Positions 1 to 5,116 of a DNA stretch of 5,116 nt are shown here, one piece after another (position 1 is the stretch's first letter; every line of letters begins with the position of its first letter). Made by a program: the position numbers and the translations under genes. Below the pieces are notes generated by a model. The model did not search any database. It was not told the origin of the DNA and saw only the letters and a program-made list of their open reading frames with translations. Source of the DNA: Phycisphaerales bacterium. Its GTDB lineage: Bacteria; Planctomycetota; Phycisphaerae; Tepidisphaerales; Tepidisphaeraceae. Location: the NCBI GenBank assembly GCA_028288905.1, contig JAQGHJ010000296.1:1-5116 (forward strand). Reading direction: 5' to 3'.

Positions 1-174
1 GGCCCCCGCCCGCGCCGGGCGCAGGAGTTCCGGGAGCGCCGCCGCCCGGGCCCGCAGCCGGGCGTCGAGGTCGGACAGCAGGACGCCCCGGGTCGTCCAG
101 TACGACGCCGCCCCGGCCGCCAGCAACGTGGCCCAGACGCTCAGGAGGATGACCAGCGCGATGCGTCGTCGCAT
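1..174 (-). CDS. Sensor histidine kinase, N-terminal fragment (runs off window edge)
   Basis: Only the first 58 codons are inside the window; the frame is open through base 1. The start is the ATG at 174-172. The product begins MRRRIALVILLSVWATLL, a basic tip followed by a hydrophobic segment (about residues 5-22) that would insert in the inner membrane. A polar stretch follows (SYWTTRGVLLSDLDARLRAR), like the start of the extracytoplasmic sensor region of CusS/QseC-type kinases. No dimerisation or ATPase domain is visible because of the truncation. The kinase call therefore rests on the membrane anchor and on position: 58 bp after an OmpR-type response regulator on the same strand, the usual regulator-kinase order. 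It would phosphorylate that regulator in response to an unknown signal. No clear Shine-Dalgarno lies before the ATG, so translation may be coupled or leaderless-like. It could be another membrane protein, but this is less likely. Confidence 0.7.
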   Translation of the reverse strand, partial: MRRRIALVILLSVWATLLAAGAASYWTTRGVLLSDLDARLRARAAALPELLRPARAGA

Positions 175-196
175 GAGCGGCGCCCGGGACGGTGTG

Positions 197-213
197 GGGC
201 GGGCCGGCCGCCC
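197..213 (-). other. Possible intercistronic hairpin between regulator and kinase genes
   Basis: Bases 197-202 (gggcgg) and 208-213 (ccgccc) are perfect inverted repeats around a 5-base loop, in the 58-bp gap between the response regulator stop (233) and the kinase start (174). No T-run follows on the minus strand, so it is not a standard terminator. In sequence this GC-rich a 6-bp stem can occur by chance. Confidence 0.2.
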
Positions 214-232
214 GCGGCGCGGGGGACGCCCG

Positions 233-907
233 TCAGCCCGGCGGGCCGAGCACGTAGCCCATGCCCCGCCGGGTGTGGATCAGCTTCGCGTCGAACCCCT
301 TGTCGATCTTCGCCCGCAGGTACCCGACGTACACGTCGACCACGTTGCTCGACGCCTCGTCGTGCCGGTCGTACAGGTGGTTCCAGATGTCGGTCCGGGG
401 CACGACCTCGCCCTGGCGGCGGCCCAGGTACTCGAGCAGCCCGTACTCGCGGGCGCTCAGCGGGATCGGCCGCCCCGCCCGCGACACCGCCCGCCGGGCC
501 GTGTCGATCGACAGGTCGCCGACCGTGATGACGGCCGACGCCTGCCCGTGCCCCCGGCGGACGATCGCCCGCACCCGGGCCAGCAGTTCCTGCCACGAGA
601 ACGGCTTCACCAGGTAGTCGTCGGCCCCCAGGTCCAGGCCCCGCACGCGGTCGTCGACCCCGTCCCGGGCCGTCAGGCACAGCACCGGCAGCCGGGGCTG
701 GTGCTGGCGGATCAGCGCCAGCAGCGCCCACCCGTCCACGTTCGGCAGCATGATGTCGAGGACGACGCCGTCGTACGTTTCCCCGCGGATCAGGTGCGCC
801 GCCTCGGCCCCGTCCGAGGTCAGGTCGACGGCGTAGCCCTCCTCGCGGAGGCCCTCGGCCAACGACCGGGCGAGCGACGGGTGGTCCTCGGCGACGAGCA
901 GCCTCAC
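233..907 (-). CDS. OmpR/PhoB-family response regulator transcription factor
   Basis: The 224-aa product has the usual length for a receiver plus winged-helix DNA-binding regulator. The receiver (about 1-118) shows the acidic pair E7-D8, phosphoacceptor D51 in VVLDIMLPNVDGW, switch T79 in CLTA, and K101 in the LVKPFSW motif. The C-terminal winged helix (about 127-222) contains the LSAREYGLLEYL segment, a recognition-helix region SSNVVDVYVGYLRAKID, and the HTRRGMGYVL wing typical of CusR/CopR-like members. It should act in the cytoplasm as a phosphorylation-dependent transcription factor. The GTG start at 907-905 is chosen because the receiver begins there (VRLLVAEDHPSL) and a perfect AGGAGG lies 7 bases upstream. 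The same frame stays open far upstream to about 1858, but those codons lie antisense-free over another gene and are not homologous to regulators. It lies 32 bp after the prepilin-like gene and 58 bp before a kinase gene. The regulated genes are unknown; the neighbouring pilin-like gene is a candidate. Confidence 0.95.
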   Translation of the reverse strand: MRLLVAEDHPSLARSLAEGLREEGYAVDLTSDGAEAAHLIRGETYDGVVLDIMLPNVDGWALLALIRQHQPRLPVLCLTARDGVDDRVRGLDLGADDYLVKPFSWQELLARVRAIVRRGHGQASAVITVGDLSIDTARRAVSRAGRPIPLSAREYGLLEYLGRRQGEVVPRTDIWNHLYDRHDEASSNVVDVYVGYLRAKIDKGFDAKLIHTRRGMGYVLGPPG

Positions 908-914
908 CTTCGGT

Positions 915-920
915 CCTCCT
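915..920 (-). promoter_or_regulatory. Ribosome binding site deciding the GTG start of the response regulator
   Basis: The minus strand reads AGGAGGACCGAAGGTG, a perfect AGGAGG with a 7-base spacer to the GTG at 907. It fixes the start at this non-ATG codon and shows that the longer open frame upstream is not the translated form. It lies in the 32-bp gap after the prepilin-like gene, so the regulator has its own strong initiation site even if co-transcribed. Confidence 0.85.
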
Positions 921-939
921 GATATTGCCGGGCGGGCGA

Positions 940-1500
940 CTACGGGGCGCGGCGGAGGTCCGCCACGCACGCGTTGGCCGCCATCGGGCCGGCGGACCCG
1001 TCCGCCCGCACCGCGTTCATCTGGTCGGTCCCGTGCCAGCCAGGCAGGGCGTCGAACGCGACCACCGCGTCCCCGCGGGCCATGTAAGGGTTCTTCCCGG
1101 CGAGCGTGGTTAGCTCGAGCCCGGTGTCCCGCCAGTCGTAGCTCGAGAACGTGGCCGGGGCGAGTTCCTCGTCCCCGGGGCAGACGAACGCGTCCGCCGA
1201 CGCGTATGCCTGGAGCGACCGCTCCCACGGGACCTGGGTGTAGGCGGGCGTCGGCAGCTGTTGCCCGTTCGCCGCGGCGTACATCCGGAACGCCAGGCCG
1301 ATGCCGCGGAGGTTCGCCAGGCACTGGGTCCCCCGCGCGGCCGCCCGCACCCGGCCCGCGACCGGGAGCATGATCGCCAGCAGCACCGCGACGATCGCGC
1401 AGACGACCAACAGCTGCACCAGCGTGCCGCCGGTACGGCGACGGCGGCGGCCGCCGGGCCCGCCGTCCGGCGGCGCGTGTTGGGGGCCCCGTTTCCACAT
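940..1500 (-). CDS. Prepilin-type N-terminal cleavage/methylation protein (H-X-DG type)
   Basis: The 186-aa product has the layout of planctomycete pseudopilin-like proteins. A basic leader (residues 1-24, with five Arg at 18-22) precedes GGTLVQLLVVCAIVAVLLAI, matching the class III prepilin signal followed by a single hydrophobic helix (about 25-45) and P46. The body has C60 in CLANLRGIGLAF, Y74, and C107 in FVCPGD. These two spaced Cys could form a disulfide, as often seen in this family. Near the end, H156 precedes D167-G168, resembling the H-X9-DG segment but with ten intervening residues. The family is exported, cleaved after Gly by a prepilin peptidase, and held in the membrane or a pseudopilus; exact roles are mostly unknown. 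Oddities: the usual Phe at +1 is Gly25 and the usual Glu at +5 is Gln29. The ATG at 1500 has only a weak upstream GA-rich stretch as ribosome site, so a slightly different start is possible. It is the first gene of the leftward group with the response regulator and kinase. Confidence 0.88.
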   Translation of the reverse strand: MWKRGPQHAPPDGGPGGRRRRRTGGTLVQLLVVCAIVAVLLAIMLPVAGRVRAAARGTQCLANLRGIGLAFRMYAAANGQQLPTPAYTQVPWERSLQAYASADAFVCPGDEELAPATFSSYDWRDTGLELTTLAGKNPYMARGDAVVAFDALPGWHGTDQMNAVRADGSAGPMAANACVADLRRAP

Positions 1501-1685
1501 GGGTTCGGCGACCGGGAGAGGGCGTCACGGGCCCGTGCGAAGCGACCTGTACCGTGTCGGAGGCAGCGCGGCACGGCCGCCGGCCCCGTCGCCGCGGGCC
1601 GATCGCCTCAGAACGCGTGGCCGCCGCCCGGCTGGCCCTCCGAAATGCCGCGCGGCCGCGCCGCGACGAACCAAGCCCGCGGCCA

Positions 1686-1714
1686 ACTTTAGCCCAAACG
1701 CCGGAGGACACAAA
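1686..1714 (-). promoter_or_regulatory. Possible sigma-70-like promoter for the prepilin/two-component group
   Basis: On the minus strand TTTGTG (1714-1709) and TAAAGT (1691-1686) are separated by exactly 17 bases, in the most AT-rich patch of the divergent region. The -10-like hexamer matches TATAAT at four of six positions; the -35-like match is weak. It would start transcription about 180 bp before the prepilin-like start. Planctomycete promoters are poorly defined, so this is a guess from spacing and composition. Confidence 0.25.
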
Positions 1715-1726
1715 CGGTAGTTCCGC

Positions 1727-1756
1727 GCCCCGCCGCTCGATGCCCCGCCGCTCGAC
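1727..1756. repeat. 15-bp tandem repeat, two copies plus a partial third
   Basis: The unit gccccgccgctcga(t/c) occurs at 1727-1741 and 1742-1756 with one final-base difference, followed by gcccc and a diverged remainder. It lies just outside the promoter-like patch in the divergent intergenic region. It could be slippage or a repeated regulator site; nothing in the sequence decides between them. Confidence 0.6.
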
Positions 1757-1968
1757 GCCCCGGCCGAGGCGGACCGCGCCGTCCGCGTCTCGGGCGGTCC
1801 GCCCGCTCATCGTCCTCTCATCCGCGTTGGGAATGATGCCGTGCGGCGGCAGGACCATCGGGCGGGCCTGCCGCCGGCCGGTGCCTCCCCGCGGCGGCGG
1901 GACGGCGCCGGGAGCCGGTACGCGCTGGCGACGGCGGCCCAGGACGAGCGGAGCGAAACGGGCTAACG

Positions 1969-1973
1969 AAGGG
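1969..1973 (+). promoter_or_regulatory. Ribosome binding site for the TTG start of the ABC transporter
   Basis: AAGGG at 1969-1973 lies 9 bases before TTG at 1983-1985. Starting there gives the N-terminal amphipathic lead (NYLPRILSYMKPNGG) expected just before the first membrane segment of ABCB-type exporters. The next in-frame ATG (2013) lacks a comparable site and would remove that lead. Confidence 0.55.
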
Positions 1974-1982
1974 TCTGGCAGC

Positions 1983-3986
1983 TTGAACTACCTCCCCCGC
2001 ATCCTCTCGTACATGAAACCGAACGGCGGCGCGGCCGCCGCGTCGGCGGCGCTGGTCGTCACCACCGCGGCCTTGGCGCTGCTCATCCCGTGGCCGCTCA
2101 AGGTGCTGATCGACAGCGTCCTGGGGGACCGACCCCCGCCGGCGGTGCTCGCCTGGGCGGGCGCGAGCCGCAGCGGCTCCCTGCTGGTCGGGGTCGTGGG
2201 GACCGGGCTGCTGTTGGTCTTGGCCGAGCGGGTGCTGAGCGCGCTGCACGCTTACGTCAACGTCGAACTCGAACACCGGCTGGCGCTCGACCTCCGCGGG
2301 GACCTCTGCCGACACGCGGCCGAGTGGTCCGCCGCGTCCCACGACGCGGGGCACCTCAAGGCGGGGCACCTCAAAACGCTGACGCCGATGATCGGCACGT
2401 CGGCCGGAGAGGCCGCCGGCGTCGTGACGGCGATGGTCCCGTTGATCCGGGCCGCGGTGATAGGGGTCGGCGCGATCCCGATCACGCTCTACGTGGACCG
2501 GACGCTGTCGCTCCTGCCGCTGGTCGCCGTCCCGCTCCTCTACGCGCTGGGCCTGCGGCGCGCTTACCGCGGCTCGGCGCGGCTGGCCGAGGGGCCGGGC
2601 CCGGAGTGGTCCGCCCTTTCGGTGTTCGGCGAGCGGATACCGGCGCCGGACCCCGTAGCCGCGGCCGACTGGCCGGACCGGGAGTGGCGGCGGTTCCGCC
2701 GGCACGACGAGCGGGCATGCGAGAGCCGGGTCCGGCTGGCCAAACGGCGGATCGCGTCGTCTGCGTCGGTCTCGGCATTGATGGCGGTCGTGACGGCGCT
2801 GGTCGTCGGTCTGGGCGCGTACCGCTGCACGCGGGGCGTCATGACCTTCGGCGAGTTGGCCGTGTTTGCCGCGTACCTCGGCATGATCTTCAGGCCGCTG
2901 GAGCGGGCCCTCCTGGCGCCCCGGTCCATTCCCGAAGCGACCCGGGCGCTGCGGACGGCGTTCGACCTGCTCGACCTCCGGCCGGACCTCCGGGACGAGC
3001 CGGGGGCGGAGCCGCTGATTGGGTGCGCCGGCCGCGTCGAGTTCGGCGAGGTCGACTTCGACTACCCCGGGCGGGTCGGCACGCTGCGGGACGTGTCGTT
3101 CGTGGCCGAGGCGGGGCAGGTGGTGGCGGTCGTCGGCCCGCCCGGAGCGGGCAAGCACGCGCTGGCCCGCCTGATCGCCCGGCACCACGACGCCCGGTCG
3201 GGCGAGGTGCGGATCGACGGACGTCCCGTCCGGGGCGTGGCGCTGGCGAGCCTCCGTCGGCAGGTCGCCGCCCTGCCGGAGGAGCCGGAGCTGTTCGCCG
3301 GGACGATCGCCGAGAACATCCGGTGCGGCCGCCCGGACGCCGGGGACGACGAGGTGCTGGAGGCCGCCAAGGCCGCCAACGCCCACGACTTCATCGCCGG
3401 CCTGCCGCGGGGCTACCACACGCCGCTCGGCGAGCGCGGGGCGGGGCTGTCCGGGGTCGAGCGGAGGCGGGTCGCGGTCGCCCGGGCGTTCCTGCAAAAC
3501 GCCCCGATCCTGATCGTCGACGAGGCGGGCGGCGCGCCCGACCCACGTGTTGACGCCGACGACCGCCGAGCCCTGGACCGGCTCATGGCCGGGCGGACGA
3601 CGTTCGTCATCGCTCGCCGCGCGTGCACGGCCCGGCAGGCGGACCTGATCCTGGTGATGGACGGCGGCCGGCTGGTGCAGCGTGGGTCACACGACGAGTT
3701 GATGAGCGAGCCGGGCCCGTACCGGCAGATGCAGGAGCCGCAGGGCGAGCCGCGTCGGGAACCCGTCACGCCCAACGGCCGGAACGGCAACGTTTGGCGC
3801 GACGGCTTGGCCCCGGGCCAAGACTTGGCCCCGGCCGCGTCGGTTGCCGACGGCTCGCCTACTTGGAAGTGGACCGCGGAACGCGAGTGGGGTCACGCCC
3901 GAGCCGGCGGGCACGGCAGATCGGGCGGGGTCCGGCCCCGGCTTACGGACGAGCCGGTCGGATCGGTTGCTGAACTGAGCGACTGA
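1983..3986 (+). CDS. ABCB-type ABC transporter (membrane plus ATPase half-transporter) with degenerate catalytic motifs
   Basis: The 667-aa product has the half-exporter layout: six likely membrane helices (about 17-37, 66-90, 143-163, 165-190, 257-280, 288-305) and then one nucleotide-binding domain (about 351-590). Such proteins dimerise in the inner membrane and export lipids, drugs or peptides using ATP. The A-loop Tyr (Y361, DFDYPG) and Walker B D513-E514 (ILIVDEA) are present. Other motifs are altered. Walker A is GPPGAGKH (385-392), with His for Ser/Thr. The Q-loop residue is E433 (LPEEPELF). The signature is LSGVE (489-493) instead of LSGGQ. The D-loop is GAPD rather than SALD. The switch His is R545 (VIARRAC). 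Flanking family sequence (LFAGTIAENIRCG, GLPRGYHTPLGERGAGLSG) is well kept. A hydrophilic tail of about 77 residues follows the domain. TTG at 1983 is the preferred start; ATG 2013 is an alternative. The substrate cannot be told. It may be a pseudo-ATPase half that pairs with an active partner, or a gene decaying by missense changes. Confidence 0.9.
   Translation: MNYLPRILSYMKPNGGAAAASAALVVTTAALALLIPWPLKVLIDSVLGDRPPPAVLAWAGASRSGSLLVGVVGTGLLLVLAERVLSALHAYVNVELEHRLALDLRGDLCRHAAEWSAASHDAGHLKAGHLKTLTPMIGTSAGEAAGVVTAMVPLIRAAVIGVGAIPITLYVDRTLSLLPLVAVPLLYALGLRRAYRGSARLAEGPGPEWSALSVFGERIPAPDPVAAADWPDREWRRFRRHDERACESRVRLAKRRIASSASVSALMAVVTALVVGLGAYRCTRGVMTFGELAVFAAYLGMIFRPLERALLAPRSIPEATRALRTAFDLLDLRPDLRDEPGAEPLIGCAGRVEFGEVDFDYPGRVGTLRDVSFVAEAGQVVAVVGPPGAGKHALARLIARHHDARSGEVRIDGRPVRGVALASLRRQVAALPEEPELFAGTIAENIRCGRPDAGDDEVLEAAKAANAHDFIAGLPRGYHTPLGERGAGLSGVERRRVAVARAFLQNAPILIVDEAGGAPDPRVDADDRRALDRLMAGRTTFVIARRACTARQADLILVMDGGRLVQRGSHDELMSEPGPYRQMQEPQGEPRREPVTPNGRNGNVWRDGLAPGQDLAPAASVADGSPTWKWTAEREWGHARAGGHGRSGGVRPRLTDEPVGSVAELSD
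2346..2374 (+). repeat. In-frame 15-bp tandem duplication inside the ABC transporter membrane domain
   Basis: The 14-base sequence gcggggcacctcaa occurs at 2346-2359 and again at 2361-2374, a 15-base period, giving AGHLK twice in a row (residues 122-131). It sits in the cytoplasmic loop after the second membrane helix, where relatives usually carry a GDL.SRL..D-like segment next to the coupling helix. It looks like a recent slippage duplication, or a chance remodelling of that loop. Confidence 0.75.
3806..3834 (+). repeat. Nested inverted and direct repeats in the transporter's C-terminal tail
   Basis: The sequence cttggccccgggccaag (3806-3822) is palindromic around one central base. Its right arm ggccaag (3816-3822) also pairs with cttggcc at 3824-3830 across a single base. 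The 11-base cttggccccgg is thus repeated directly at 3806 and 3824. In protein it encodes LAPGQDLAPA within the hydrophilic tail. The RNA could form two alternative 7-bp hairpins; no T-run follows, so it is not a standard terminator. Confidence 0.65.
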
Positions 3987-4397
3987 GGCACGGGCGGGGC
4001 GTCTCCGTTCGACGAGCCGGACCGAGTGGTACGGTCGGCCGTCGTCGATCGCTCCCTCGCCTCCGCTCCCCCAAGCACCTCGCGGGCGGACCGAGCGAAC
4101 CGCGGCCTCGGGAATCGGCGGTGCCGCTCTGCCGAATTGACGCCCTTGACTCATCGGGGGTGAAAAGCCGGCCACCCCGTTCAACACCAAGTCCGGTGGG
4201 TGCGCATCGACGGTCGACTACCCCTGTGGCTGTCGGCATCCGTTGCCTCCTCTGCCGGTGCGGGCCGTTCCGGGGAGGTATCACCTTTGCACGCGGTCAC
4301 CCGCCGACCCCCGGAAAGCAAGCGTTTCCCCCGCAACGTCGCGCCGGCGGGCTCGCTTCCGGAAGTCCCTCGGCCAATCAGCAAGGATGGCTTTGTC
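3987..4397. other. Intergenic region, no recognisable gene
   Basis: These 411 bp separate the transporter stop from the small hypothetical gene. Frames on both strands are open in places, but their translations are low-complexity and match no family I recognise. Two TTGAC hexamers (TTGACG 4137-4142 and TTGACT 4146-4151) sit 5' of an AT-richer patch, gtgaaaag, near 4160-4167. This could be a promoter for the downstream gene, but no good -10 box lies at standard spacing. No T-tailed hairpin ends the transporter transcript. Confidence 0.5.
4383..4387 (+). promoter_or_regulatory. Ribosome binding site of the small hypothetical gene
   Basis: AAGGA at 4383-4387 precedes ATG at 4398-4400 with a 10-base spacer. 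It supports this start over in-frame upstream codons from about 4200, which encode an atypical Ser/Arg/Pro-rich lead, and over the ATG three codons later (4407). Confidence 0.5.
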
Positions 4398-4739
4398 ATG
4401 TGCCTGATGACGCTCCAAGACCGCGTGCGAAAGCTCGGGATGGGTGCCATGTACGAGGGCCACTTGGCCCAGGGCGGGTTCCGCGACCTGTTCGACGACC
4501 GATCGCCCGAGTGGGCATCGACCCCGGTGCCCCAGAAGGTCATTGACCTGAAGGCGTTCGAAGCGGCCGGGGTGCCGGTGGCGGAGGTGATCAGCCACTA
4601 CCGCGAGACGCTCGCACGCGCCGAAGGCGGCGACGGCGACTCTGGCCTCGCGGCGATCGCGGCGGCTATGCAGGTGTACCGGCAAGCCGGGTACGCACCT
4701 CCTCTGCCGCCCGACGTGGAGGCGGCCGTCCGGGGGTAA
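4398..4739 (+). CDS. Small hypothetical protein (113 aa)
   Basis: I do not recognise this protein. It begins MCLMTLQDRVRKLGMGAM and ends PPLPPDVEAAVRG. It has no signal peptide, membrane segment or known metal or nucleotide motif, so it is probably cytosolic. Residues about 47-75 (KVIDLKAFEAAGVPVAEVIS...) and 84-97 look helical, separated by a short acidic, Gly-rich linker (EGGDGDSG, 76-83). A Pro-rich PPLPPD segment lies near the C-terminus. The third codon position is mostly G/C and a plausible AAGGA precedes the ATG, which together support a real gene. It stands alone: about 410 bp after the ABC transporter and with nothing recognisable downstream, so context gives no role. A small lineage-specific protein is the most likely reading; a chance open frame in GC-rich DNA cannot be fully excluded. 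Confidence 0.65.
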   Translation: MCLMTLQDRVRKLGMGAMYEGHLAQGGFRDLFDDRSPEWASTPVPQKVIDLKAFEAAGVPVAEVISHYRETLARAEGGDGDSGLAAIAAAMQVYRQAGYAPPLPPDVEAAVRG

Positions 4740-5116
4740 CCTTCGTCGCCAGCGACCCGGTCCCGACGGCTGACGCCGGCGGCTGTCCTCCCCTATCCCC
4801 ATCCCACGCCCCATGCGTGGTTCCCAGGTCCGCGTGAGCCGGCTCGTGAGTCTTCGACCCGGGCCTGTACCCGGTGAAGCGCCGGCCCCTTCCTTGTCAC
4901 GATCCCCGCCAGCAGTCGGAAGCCGCGCGAAGGCCGAGCAGCGCGGGTTATCAACCTGATCGATGCGTCGGCACATCCCGCCGTTGCCGGGAGAGAAAGC
5001 AGACGTTCGTCCGACTGCCTCGAAACCGCGCGACGATCGGTTCTGCGGAGAGCCGGCAACAGACGCACGATCCTGATGAACCCTGCTCAGGGCACTACCA
5101 AGTAGGTTGCGGGGCC
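4740..5116. other. Region downstream of the small gene, nothing recognised
   Basis: These 377 bp are less uniformly GC-rich than the genes. A minus-strand frame of 91 codons (5068-4793) is open, but its Arg-rich translation has no recognisable motif and its third positions are not strongly biased. One imperfect hairpin (gacggct 4765-4771 with ggctgtc 4781-4787, counting G-U pairs) lies 25 bases after the stop of the small gene. It is followed by a C-rich rather than T-rich tract, so it is at best a weak terminator. No tRNA cloverleaf or transposase remnant could be made out. Confidence 0.5.

Larger units (their letters stand above)
1501..1982. other. Divergent intergenic region without a convincing gene
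   Basis: This 482-bp region separates the leftward prepilin-like gene from the rightward ABC transporter, so it should carry the promoters of both. Several frames are open on both strands, but the translations are Arg/Pro/Ala-rich and show no recognisable domain, as expected of random high-GC sequence. The segment 1681-1725 is relatively AT-rich and holds the best promoter-like match. A short tandem repeat lies just beyond it. A minus-strand ATG at 1810 is preceded by GAGAGGACG, but its frame leads only to a low-complexity Arg-rich sequence. Confidence 0.6.

Noticed and set aside
128..922. Long plus-strand open frame (264 codons) opposite the response regulator
   Set aside because: It is the antisense of a clear OmpR-type regulator. 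Its translation is Arg/Pro/Val-rich with no domain, an artefact of high GC.
908..1858. Upstream extension of the response regulator frame giving a 541-aa protein
   Set aside because: The extension overlaps the prepilin-like gene in another frame, is Arg/Gly-rich with no domain, and the perfect AGGAGG before GTG 907 fixes the true start.
1554..1982. N-terminal extension of the transporter frame from an upstream ATG
   Set aside because: The extra 143 residues are Arg/Pro-rich, have no ribosome site, and are absent from the normal half-transporter layout. TTG 1983 fits family length.
1818..3497. 559-codon minus-strand open frame across the ABC transporter
   Set aside because: Antisense shadow. 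The plus strand encodes recognisable membrane and ATPase domains, while this translation is charged and Arg/Pro-rich without motifs.
2090..3553. 487-codon plus-strand frame offset from the transporter
   Set aside because: Out-of-frame shadow rich in Arg, Gly and Pro. No frameshift is needed, because the transporter frame reads through the whole domain set without interruption.
4200..4397. N-terminal extension of the small hypothetical protein
   Set aside because: The 66 extra residues look unlike coding sequence and the AAGGA before ATG 4398 gives a better start. A Ser/Ala-rich false signal peptide appears only in this extension.
4765..4787. Hairpin after the small gene as an intrinsic terminator
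   Set aside because: The stem needs G-U pairs and is followed by cctcccctatcccc rather than a T-run, so it is not called.
4793..5068. 91-codon minus-strand open frame
   Set aside because: Arg-rich translation, weak codon bias, no clear ribosome site and no recognisable motif; not enough to call a gene.
1..5116. CRISPR array, tRNA/rRNA, insertion sequence, phage or defence cluster
   Set aside because: No regularly spaced repeats, no cloverleaf, no terminal inverted repeats with a transposase, and no nuclease, integrase or toxin-antitoxin domain were seen.

Overview
The window is a very GC-rich stretch of bacterial chromosome. Gene content and style suggest a planctomycete, most likely Gemmataceae-like: a prepilin-type protein with the C..NL..I / CPGD / H..DG pattern common in that phylum, an OmpR-type regulator ending in a conserved HTRRGMGYVL segment, strong G/C third-position bias, and frequent non-ATG starts. 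This placement is inferred from protein style alone; no marker gene or RNA gene is present.

Left part (1-1500, all minus strand): reading in the direction of transcription, a prepilin-like (type II/IV pilin-fold) protein gene (1500-940) is followed after 32 bp by an OmpR/PhoB-family response regulator (907-233, GTG start with a perfect AGGAGG). After another 58 bp comes the start of a membrane sensor histidine kinase that runs off the window edge (174-1). The order and spacing fit one transcription unit, with the regulator and kinase as a cognate pair.

Middle (1501-3986): a 482-bp divergent intergenic region holds a possible minus-strand promoter and a short 15-bp tandem repeat. It is followed by a plus-strand ABCB-type half-transporter (six membrane segments plus one nucleotide-binding domain, 667 aa, TTG start). 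The nucleotide-binding domain is open and full length, but it departs from consensus at nearly every catalytic motif: Walker A GKH, Q-loop E, signature LSGVE, D-loop GAPD and R in place of the switch His. Walker B Asp-Glu and the A-loop Tyr are kept. This is the most noteworthy feature of the window: either a pseudo-ATPase transporter or a gene decaying by missense change. Its last ~77 residues form an unusual hydrophilic tail that contains nested inverted repeats and has weaker codon bias.

Right part (3987-5116): 411 bp without a convincing gene, then one small cytosolic hypothetical protein (113 aa, 4398-4739), then 377 bp in which I recognise nothing. No tRNA, rRNA, CRISPR array, transposase or integrase was seen.
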